Of a stretch of 14,306 nucleotides of DNA, positions 1 through 4,567 are shown piece after piece. The notes under the pieces were generated by a model. That model was not told the origin of the DNA and did not search any database. It saw only the letters and a program-made list of their open reading frames with translations. Location of the stretch: NCBI GenBank assembly GCA_964427955.1, contig CAYRWY010000111.1:1-14306 (forward strand), given 5' to 3'. Every line of letters begins with the position of its first letter. Positions within the stretch are counted from its first letter, which is position 1. This DNA comes from JACRBK01 sp964427955 (GTDB lineage: Bacteria; Chloroflexota; Anaerolineae; Aggregatilineales; Aggregatilineaceae). Position numbers and translations under genes: made by a program.

Positions 1-481
1 CGGGTCCACCGGGGCGACCGTCTACCGGCTCGACGGTCGAGGCGCTCGACGGTCTATCGGCTCGACGGTCTACCGCATGGACTGTCGGAGATTCGTCAAC
101 CACGTCGCTTTCCTGGCCCTCAGGCATATACAGCAGCGGCTGGGGTTTCCCACCTTGAAGGAAGACCCCGGTGACACGGTAGTATTCGGAGTGATCCAGG
201 TTCTTTAGTCTCGCCAACTGCGCGGCAGGCTTGTTACGCCAGGCCGGACGCACGTAGCCAGGCACAGACTCCAGCGCCCCGTGCTCGACCAGAAAATGAC
301 GAGCGTTCAGACAAGGCGTCTTGGTCCATCCCGTATCGTGGGCAAGACCGTCCAAACTGGGCCACGCGACGCCCTCCGGATTAGCCCGACCGATGTAGAT
401 CATCAGGACCGCCAGTGCCGCCGGGTTTTCCCGAAAGTATTTGATTGATTTGTGGCTGTCGCCGTGAATGATTCTGCTCAT
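1..481 (-). CDS. Helix-turn-helix replisome-organiser-like protein (partial, runs off left edge)
   Basis: This frame is open from the ATG at 479-481 to the window edge (160 codons), so the C-terminus is missing. The protein begins MSRIIHGDSHKSIKYFRENP. Residues about 20-75 look like a winged helix of the HTH_36 type (ALAVLMIYIGRAN, then WPSLDGLAHDTGWTKT, then FLVEHGALES), followed by YYRVTG. This arrangement is common in phage and plasmid replication initiators and replisome organisers. A purine-rich GAGAG lies about 7 nt upstream of the ATG. From about residue 134 the protein becomes a low-complexity Arg/Asp/Ser/Pro linker, encoded by four 16-bp direct repeats. It is divergent from the integrase, as in the early region of a mobile element. 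A generic HTH regulator is the alternative. The HTH fold is fairly sure; the replication role is inferred. Confidence 0.7.
   Translation of the reverse strand, partial: MSRIIHGDSHKSIKYFRENPAALAVLMIYIGRANPEGVAWPSLDGLAHDTGWTKTPCLNARHFLVEHGALESVPGYVRPAWRNKPAAQLARLKNLDHSEYYRVTGVFLQGGKPQPLLYMPEGQESDVVDESPTVHAVDRRADRPSSASTVEPVDGRPGGP
16..79. repeat. Four tandem 16-bp direct repeats inside the HTH gene
   Basis: Units lie at 16-31, 32-47, 48-63 and 64-79 with consensus GACGGTCTACCGGCTC. A decayed fifth copy starts at 80 (GACTGTCGG). The core GCTCGACGGTC recurs every 16 bp. One junction is a near-perfect dyad, CTCGAC-G-GTCGAG, at 29-41. Because 16 is not a multiple of three, each copy is translated in a different frame, so the repetition is not a protein-level repeat. 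The layout resembles initiator-gene iterons. Confidence 0.8.
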
Positions 482-708
482 AGTGTTCTCTCTTGAAGAG
501 GTTCGATCCCATTGACACAGGTAGCGGCCAGTGAAACTCGTCCTGCTGACTCGCTGGGTGAAAAACGTTCGTGCCGTTCTCTTTCCAGGGCGCGGTGACG
601 TGGAAGGTTGACTTCGTGTTTGGTTTCCTGGACACAGGGGGGGCGTGCAGGAGCAGCGGTGCTATACTGTGCCCTGCCACCGCGACTTTCTTGCGCGTGA
701 GCGTTTGG

Positions 709-749
709 TGAGCGCCATAGCGGGGGTCAGAACTTGCTATGGCGCATCA
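709..749. promoter_or_regulatory. Inverted repeat in the divergent HTH/integrase intergenic region
   Basis: GCGCCATAGC at 712-721 is a perfect inverted partner of GCTATGGCGC at 736-745. A further 3-bp extension (709-711 with 747-749) pairs around one bulged base. The loop is 14 nt, and a T5 tract follows at 751-755. It could be an operator for a divergent repressor or a weak rightward terminator. The rest of the 353-bp intergenic region (482-834) shows no convincing ORF. I found no -35/-10 pair at acceptable spacing, although TATGAT occurs at 809-814. Confidence 0.5.
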
Positions 750-834
750 GTTTTTAGGCGATATTCACAATTGACTATGTTTACCCTTCCTACCCGCTTA
801 AAGTTAGCTATGATACAAGCATGAGGAGGGTACT

Positions 835-1797
835 GTGAAACTCAACGAAGCACTGAACAAGTTTTTGCTCGTAGACCGATCTAAAGCCACGAATACCACT
901 TACCGACGTTTTCTCTCTCGTTTCGTGGCTTCAATCGGTCCAGATCGCCACCTGCGCCAGGTGACGGCTGAAGATGTAGCAAGTTATATCGAGGAGATGG
1001 CCGAGCGTCGGGTGAAGTACGAGAATCATCCTCAACGACCTGCGGAGGCGGATTCCCTATCGCGCGCCACCGTGTACAAAAACAAGAAGATGATCAAGAC
1101 TTTCTTCACCTGGTGCGTCCACGAGGGGTATCTCAAGAAATCCCCGGTGGAGACCATACGGAACCGGAGACCGGAAATACCGCTTGGACAGGGGAAAGCA
1201 GCCTCGCGAGAAGAAGTGGCCGCCATTCTTGCCGCATCTCGCTTCAATGCGCGCGACCATGCGATCATCCTGCTGCTGTCACGCGCCGGTCCTCGCGCCA
1301 GTGAAGTCGCGGGATTGCGTATCAAAGATCTTGCCCTGGACGACAATTCGGCACTTGTCGATGGCAAGGGAGGCAAGCAGCGCCGGATCTACTTCGACAA
1401 CGAGACCGCTGATGCGATCCAGTTCTGGCTGGAAGCCCGACCGAAAGTCCCGCACAACTACGTCTTCACATCCCAGCGGGGCGATGGTCCTCTCAAATCC
1501 ACAGCGATTTCGGAACTCACCGAGCGGCTGTCGTCGAAAGCCGGTCTTCCGCGCCGCCTGGGAGCGCACAGCTTCAGGCATTATGTAGGAACGGAACTCG
1601 CTCGACTCAACGTGCCGCTGGTGGTCATCCAGGCTATTTTGGGCCACAGCAGTTCACGGATTACAGCGGAGTACTATCAGAACGTGGGAGTGCCAGACAT
1701 TCGCCTGGCCATTCAGCGCCTTACCGAGACGATCCCTCCGAGTCCAACAAAAAAGCACTCGAAAATCGTCCTGGTTTCGTTTGGCAAAACCGGATGA
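835..1797 (+). CDS. Tyrosine recombinase / phage-type integrase
   Basis: This 320-residue protein should catalyse site-specific integration and excision of the element. The GTG start is chosen because GAGGAGGG lies 4 nt upstream and the nearer ATG (821) meets a stop after five codons. Residues about 1-105 form the SAM-like core-binding domain, and 120-298 the catalytic domain. Visible catalytic residues are R154 (in AGPRASEV), K178 (DGKGGK), H245 and R248 (HSFRH), H271 (LGH) and nucleophile Y280 (ITAEYYQ). All are present, so the enzyme looks intact. The length is normal for XerC/D-like integrases without a large arm-binding domain. The last ~15 residues (from about residue 306) are encoded by the left arm and loop of a hairpin shared with a second copy downstream, so the tail is probably not ancestral. 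It points toward the tRNA fragment, as expected for int beside its att site. Confidence 0.93.
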   Translation: MKLNEALNKFLLVDRSKATNTTYRRFLSRFVASIGPDRHLRQVTAEDVASYIEEMAERRVKYENHPQRPAEADSLSRATVYKNKKMIKTFFTWCVHEGYLKKSPVETIRNRRPEIPLGQGKAASREEVAAILAASRFNARDHAIILLLSRAGPRASEVAGLRIKDLALDDNSALVDGKGGKQRRIYFDNETADAIQFWLEARPKVPHNYVFTSQRGDGPLKSTAISELTERLSSKAGLPRRLGAHSFRHYVGTELARLNVPLVVIQAILGHSSSRITAEYYQNVGVPDIRLAIQRLTETIPPSPTKKHSKIVLVSFGKTG

Positions 1798-1812
1798 ATT
1801 TGAGTGCTTTTT
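1750..1812. terminator. Long hairpin overlapping the integrase 3' end (copy 1)
   Basis: AAAAAGCACTC (1750-1760) pairs perfectly with GAGTGCTTTTT (1802-1812). An inner GGTTT/AAACC helix lies at 1773-1777 and 1787-1791. The A-run on one side and T-run on the other make it a plausible bidirectional intrinsic terminator. The integrase stop codon (1795-1797) lies within it. Confidence 0.65.
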
Positions 1813-1930
1813 GCGCTACTGCAAGGAGGCCAAGGGCATAGAGATTTGCCGACAGAGATAGCATAAGGATGTATCAGATTCGTCTGGAATCCGATCCCCT
1901 ACCCTGCCGAGACCCTCGTCACACATGAAT

Positions 1931-1991
1931 CAAAAAGCACTCGAAAATCCCCAGTTTTTTGTAAAAACTGGATGATGTCGAGTGCTTTTTG
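1931..1991. terminator. Long nested hairpin between integrase and tRNA fragment (copy 2)
   Basis: CAAAAAGCACTCGA (1931-1944) pairs perfectly over 14 bp with TCGAGTGCTTTTTG (1978-1991). The inner helix CCAGTTTTT (1951-1959)/AAAAACTGG (1963-1971) closes a TGT loop. The outer arms and the GAAAATC and GGATGA segments match copy 1, while the inner helix differs in sequence but keeps its pairing. It is terminator-like on both strands. The ~118 bp between the two hairpins hold no ORF. Confidence 0.65.
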
Positions 1992-2015
1992 GTTGTGGCG
2001 AGCGAAGAAAAGTCC

Positions 2016-2048
2016 AAGAGGCCCCCGGTTCAAATCCGGGCGCCCCGA
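2016..2048 (+). tRNA. 3' tRNA fragment (T-arm plus acceptor strand, probably tRNA-Pro), likely att site
   Basis: The T-stem CCCGG (2024-2028), loop TTCAAAT (2029-2035) and stem CCGGG (2036-2040) are complete. The 3' acceptor strand CGCCCCG (2041-2047) and discriminator A (2048) follow. Nothing upstream can pair as CGGGGCG or form D- and anticodon arms, so this is a fragment. An acceptor strand of this sequence with discriminator A is typical of bacterial tRNA-Pro, so the identity is inferred. The left boundary is approximate: matching variable-loop sequence AAGAGGCC begins about 2016. Confidence 0.75.
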
Positions 2049-2080
2049 CTGATTAACCTTCTGCCAAGTTTCTAAACTGC

Positions 2081-2119
2081 AACCGCCTCATGACAACCAT
2101 CATGAGGCGGTTTTGTTTT
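2081..2119 (+). terminator. Strong intrinsic terminator after the tRNA fragment
   Basis: AACCGCCTCATGA (2081-2093) pairs perfectly over 13 bp with TCATGAGGCGGTT (2100-2112) across a 6-nt loop, followed by TTGTTTT. It is placed where the terminator of the original full-length tRNA gene would be, which supports chromosome beginning at about 2049. From here to 2333 I see no gene. Confidence 0.88.
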
Positions 2120-2305
2120 GCGCACACCCCTACACATCCCATCTCTACACAGCCAGGGGCTGACCAGAATAGATATTTCTGGGTCGCATTGATCCACAGG
2201 GGGTTGAGAATCCTCCCCCCAAAGGTAATCAACAGCGCGAAAAAGAAGCTTCACAGAAACTGCGCCATCATACGGAGGCAGCCGGGGTCCGCGCCGCGCG
2301 CGGGA

Positions 2306-2325
2306 GGGAGGGGAAAGCCCCTCCC
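2306..2325. repeat. Small G/C-rich hairpin downstream of the RNHCP gene
   Basis: GGGAGGGG (2306-2313) pairs with CCCCTCCC (2318-2325) around an AAAG loop, just past the 3' end of the leftward operon. There is no T-run on the leftward side, so it is not a canonical intrinsic terminator. It could stabilise the mRNA end or be one of the dispersed G/C-rich hairpins. Confidence 0.5.
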
Positions 2326-2333
2326 CTTACGCG

Positions 2334-2828
2334 TCAATTGGTGAGGCCAAACAGACACCGGCGCACCAGATCGGCCTGCGCCGGACTCAGGAGCGCGACC
2401 TCCGCCTGGGCAAGCAGATCCCGCACTGCGGAGTCCAACCTGGCAGAGTGATCCAGAACTGAGAGAATCGCCTCGGCCAGGTCGTCGGCGGCGATACGGT
2501 TGATCGACACCTTACCGCAGCCGTCGCAGAGGTGCACCAGCATCAGCTCGCCCAGGCTGTGACCCACATATTTCTTGTTCACCCGCTTGAGGGTCAAGCC
2601 CACCGCGCGCATGGACGCCTTGCAGGCCGAGAGCCGGTCGCCCGGCTCGAACTGGTCCATGTGACGCGAGGCGAGGGAGTAGGGACAGTGATTGCGGTTG
2701 CGAACGCCAGAGAGCATCTCCCCGGCAGAAACGAACATTCCGCAGGCGAGACACACGAAGTCGCCGGAGGCATTGTTGATTTTCCCCGGACGGGTATAGA
2801 CACGTCGAGCAGCAAAGGGCGTGGTCAT
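2334..2828 (-). CDS. RNHCP domain-containing zinc-binding protein
   Basis: The 164-residue protein carries the RNHCP family signature. C26-x2-C29 is followed by RNRNHCP (43-49), SRHMDQFEPGDR with C69, and LVHLCDGCGK (C101, C104) leading to NRIAADD. The Cys pairs look like zinc ligands. The family function is not established; I infer an RNA- or ribosome-linked role only from its neighbour. The ATG overlaps the rsgA stop codon by 4 nt (ATGA), so translation is probably coupled. One common family Cys just after HCP (HCPxC in many relatives, by memory) is Ser here. Residues about 115-164 form a less conserved helical tail. Identification is firm, role open. Confidence 0.88.
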   Translation of the reverse strand: MTTPFAARRVYTRPGKINNASGDFVCLACGMFVSAGEMLSGVRNRNHCPYSLASRHMDQFEPGDRLSACKASMRAVGLTLKRVNKKYVGHSLGELMLVHLCDGCGKVSINRIAADDLAEAILSVLDHSARLDSAVRDLLAQAEVALLSPAQADLVRRCLFGLTN

Positions 2829-3754
2829 GCGTCGGCCCTCAGCTTCAAATAACTCTGGTACCGGTACGGGCTGATCTGCCCCTCTACCACGGCCTTGCGG
2901 ATCGCGCAGCCTGGCTCCTCGTCGTGAGTGCAGTCCATCCTGAACTTGCAGCGGCCCACGTAGGGACGCATCTCAGGGAAAAACCAGGCCAGATCGTCCT
3001 CGGCGATATCCCACAGGCCAAACTCGCGTATACCGGGGGTATCCACCACCGCGCCGCCCGCCGCCAGCGAGATGATCTCCGCGCAGGAGGTGGTATGGCG
3101 GCCTTTCCCGGTCGCCTCGCTCACCGCCTGGACGCGCCGCCCGAGGCCAGGTTCCACCGCATTCAACAGCGAAGTCTTGCCCGCGCCGGATTTGCCGACC
3201 AGGGCAGACAACCGTCCCCGCAGCCTGGATTTCAGATCGTCCAGCCCTTGCCCGGTGACCGTACTCGTGAGCACGACCTCATACCCGATGGCGCGATATT
3301 CCGCTGCCACCGACTCGATTTCCTCGGCTTCCGGGCGGTTCTCTACCAGATCCAGCTTGGTCAGGCAGATCAGCACCGGAATTTCGGCGGACTCCGCCGA
3401 AACGAGGTAGCGATCCAGCAGATTCCAGGCGGGACGCGGGTTGGCCGCGGCGAAGACCGGAATCACCTGATCGACGTTGCTCACAATGATCTGCTCGTGA
3501 GCGCAAGCACCCGGCATGGGCACGGCGCCCCGGCGAGAAAGCTGGTTGCGGCGCGGCAGCACGCCGGTGATTTGCGCCTGATCGTTCCAGGTCACCACGT
3601 CGCCGACGGTGACCAGATTCGCATCCGGCTCTTTTTTCAACCGGTTCGAGAGCGTGCAGTCGAGGCGTTCGTGCTCGCTCGAGACGGTATAGCTATTCGA
3701 TGTTTTCTTGATCACTACTCCGTGGTTCGGAGCAGCAGTATTCCCAGGTTGCAT
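2825..3754 (-). CDS. rsgA: Ribosome small-subunit biogenesis GTPase RsgA
   Basis: RsgA is a circularly permuted GTPase that checks late 30S subunit maturation and is activated by the ribosome. Counting from the ATG at 3754 (309 residues), an N-terminal OB-fold spans about 10-75. The permuted GTPase motifs follow: G4 TKLD (132-135), G5 around TSTVTG (163-168), P-loop GKSGAGKTS (187-195), GKGRHTT (216-222), and G3 DTPG (238-241). The C-terminal zinc motif is C269, C275, H277, C283 (DCTHDEEPGC). All key residues are present. A TTG 21 nt upstream (3775) is also in frame, but it sits in the T-run of a terminator and has no ribosome-binding site, so I prefer the ATG. The gene is preceded by an unusual leader with two terminators and is coupled to the RNHCP gene. 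Confidence 0.93.
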   Translation of the reverse strand: MQPGNTAAPNHGVVIKKTSNSYTVSSEHERLDCTLSNRLKKEPDANLVTVGDVVTWNDQAQITGVLPRRNQLSRRGAVPMPGACAHEQIIVSNVDQVIPVFAAANPRPAWNLLDRYLVSAESAEIPVLICLTKLDLVENRPEAEEIESVAAEYRAIGYEVVLTSTVTGQGLDDLKSRLRGRLSALVGKSGAGKTSLLNAVEPGLGRRVQAVSEATGKGRHTTSCAEIISLAAGGAVVDTPGIREFGLWDIAEDDLAWFFPEMRPYVGRCKFRMDCTHDEEPGCAIRKAVVEGQISPYRYQSYLKLRADA

Positions 3755-3773
3755 GGTCGGAGTTCCCGTAAAC

Positions 3774-3808
3774 AAAAAGCCAGTCGCAGGATATATCCCG
3801 TGACTGGC
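3774..3808 (-). terminator. Intrinsic terminator 2 in the rsgA leader
   Basis: On the minus strand GCCAGTC pairs with GACTGGC (3802-3808 with 3779-3785), enclosing a palindromic GGATATATCC, and TTTTT follows (3774-3778). The T-run ends only about 19 nt before the rsgA ATG. It therefore lies inside the rsgA 5' untranslated region and is positioned to control read-through. Confidence 0.72.
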
Positions 3809-3889
3809 ATCGTGTTGGTCGTGGCCGCTCGTGACCTGCGAATGGACCCGCAGGGCTGTACTTCAACGAGAAGACGCGCGGCAAATGAA

Positions 3890-3922
3890 CAAAAAAGCCA
3901 CGGGAGCATAAGCACCTGTGGC
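3890..3922 (-). terminator. Intrinsic terminator 1 in the rsgA leader
   Basis: On the minus strand GCCAC-A-GG pairs with CC-C-GTGGC (3915-3922 with 3897-3904; one A-C mismatch), followed by six T (3891-3896). The 10-nt loop contains GCTTATGC (3906-3913). This is the exact complement of GCATAAGC (3945-3952), which spans the stop codon of the upstream leader ORF, so an alternative pairing is possible. Confidence 0.68.
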
Positions 3923-3946
3923 CGCATATTCACCGGTCAGGCGCGC

Positions 3947-3985
3947 TTATGCAAGTTCTCGATGGAGCACAACGACTTGACTCAT
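3947..3985 (-). CDS. Candidate leader peptide of the rsgA operon (12 aa)
   Basis: A short ORF, MSQVVVLHRELA then TAA, begins 34 nt downstream of a consensus promoter's -10. GAAAGG lies about 4 nt before its ATG, so it has both transcription and translation signals. It is followed by two terminators and then rsgA. Its Ala-stop codons (GCA TAA) form part of a segment that can pair with the loop of terminator 1. This is the layout of ribosome-mediated attenuation, where stalling or release at the leader changes RNA folding. The peptide has no run of one amino acid that would suggest amino-acid sensing. It may equally be a chance ORF. Confidence 0.4.
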   Translation of the reverse strand: MSQVVVLHRELA

Positions 3986-4018
3986 AAAACCTTTCAAAAC
4001 TCCGTCTGGGTTAAAAGC

Positions 4019-4047
4019 AGTATAGTCTTGACCGGGCCACCTGTCAA
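4019..4047 (-). promoter_or_regulatory. Sigma-70-type promoter for the rsgA-RNHCP operon
   Basis: On the minus strand the -35 TTGACA (4042-4047) and -10 TATACT (4019-4024) are separated by exactly 17 nt. This is the best promoter match in the window. It lies between the GNAT gene's stop and the leader ORF, so rsgA has its own start point rather than depending on the kinase/GNAT transcript. The predicted RNA would begin near 4012 and carry a ~260-nt leader. Confidence 0.75.
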
Positions 4048-4068
4048 GGGAATCTTCCAGAACGCTGC

Positions 4069-4488
4069 TTACAGCGGGTAGACGAAGTTGGCAGCCTCGG
4101 CGCGTTCTTTCCAACCCTGTTTGCTGTAGAACTGGCGCTCGTAGGATTCGCGGTGGCGCATATTGACCAGCATCAACCGGGCACAGCCCCGCTCGCGCGC
4201 CTCGGCAACCACGACCTCGAGCAGTTGGCGCCCCACCCCCTGCCCCCGGCACGCCCCGGCAATGAACAGCTCCGACACGTACCCTTCGGGACCCGCCAGC
4301 GATCCGCCAGCAGTCTCCGCGACGTAGACTGAGTGACTGTCGTCGGCCAGGCACAGGGCCAGGTGCCGGGTTACTCGCTGCTGCGTCTCGTCGGGTGTCT
4401 CGGCGTTGACCTGCGACAGCAGATCACGCATCCCCCTCAGCAGGGCCACAAGGGCGAGCACGTCGCCAGGTCCCGCTTTCCGAATCAA
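4069..4488 (-). CDS. GNAT family N-acetyltransferase
   Basis: The 139-residue protein shows the GNAT fold. Residues from about 80 carry motif A, YVSELFIAGACRGQGVGRQL, whose R-G-Q-G-V-G loop binds the acetyl-CoA pyrophosphate. The C-terminal SYERQFYSKQGW is motif B-like (beta5/alpha4). The substrate cannot be read from sequence. The only usual in-frame start is TTG at 4488; GGAGG lies about 14 nt upstream, rather far. A five-codon ORF (ATG at about 4501) sits directly behind that GGAGG and its TGA overlaps the TTG, so translation may be re-initiated, or a small sequence error may hide an ATG. It follows the kinase gene in the same direction with a 79-nt gap and could be cotranscribed. Confidence 0.82.
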   Translation of the reverse strand: MIRKAGPGDVLALVALLRGMRDLLSQVNAETPDETQQRVTRHLALCLADDSHSVYVAETAGGSLAGPEGYVSELFIAGACRGQGVGRQLLEVVVAEARERGCARLMLVNMRHRESYERQFYSKQGWKERAEAANFVYPL

Positions 4489-4567
4489 AACCGTCGTATC
4501 ATCCTCCGTTGATCAGAAGACCAGCCGGTGAATATACCAGACCAGAGGAGAGGAAAACGCGGCGCCC

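Larger units (their letters stand above)
1..2048. mobile_element. Right end of an integrated tRNA-targeting element (partial)
   Basis: Three things define this end: a complete tyrosine integrase pointing toward the boundary, a divergent replisome-organiser-like HTH gene, and a 3' tRNA fragment at about 2016-2048 with no 5' half. Known biology: elements that integrate into the 3' end of a tRNA gene leave an intact tRNA at one end and a duplicated 3' fragment at the other, usually next to int. The fragment reads rightward and is followed by a strong terminator, so the chromosome should lie to the right and the element to the left. The left end is outside the window. No capsid, conjugation or cargo genes are visible, so phage, plasmid-like element or satellite cannot be told apart. 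Confidence 0.7.

Noticed and set aside
1..95. CRISPR array
   Set aside because: 16-bp units are directly adjacent with no spacers and lie inside a reading frame.
1931..1991. Integron attC site
   Set aside because: Size and bulged hairpin are reminiscent, but the required R box (GTTRRRY and its partner) is absent at the ends and no cassette ORF lies between the two hairpins.
1970..2048. A complete tRNA gene ending at 2048
   Set aside because: No 5' acceptor strand, D-arm or anticodon arm can be built upstream; the hairpin at 1931-1991 occupies that position.
3693..3933. Additional 63-72 codon ORFs within the rsgA leader
   Set aside because: They start at TTG or GTG without ribosome-binding sites, cross the terminators, and overlap rsgA out of frame.
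2924..4081. Long plus-strand ORF (385 codons) opposite rsgA
   Set aside because: It is antisense to a gene with every RsgA motif, has an Arg/His/Gln-rich composition typical of GC-rich shadow frames, and runs through the promoter and terminators of the rsgA leader.
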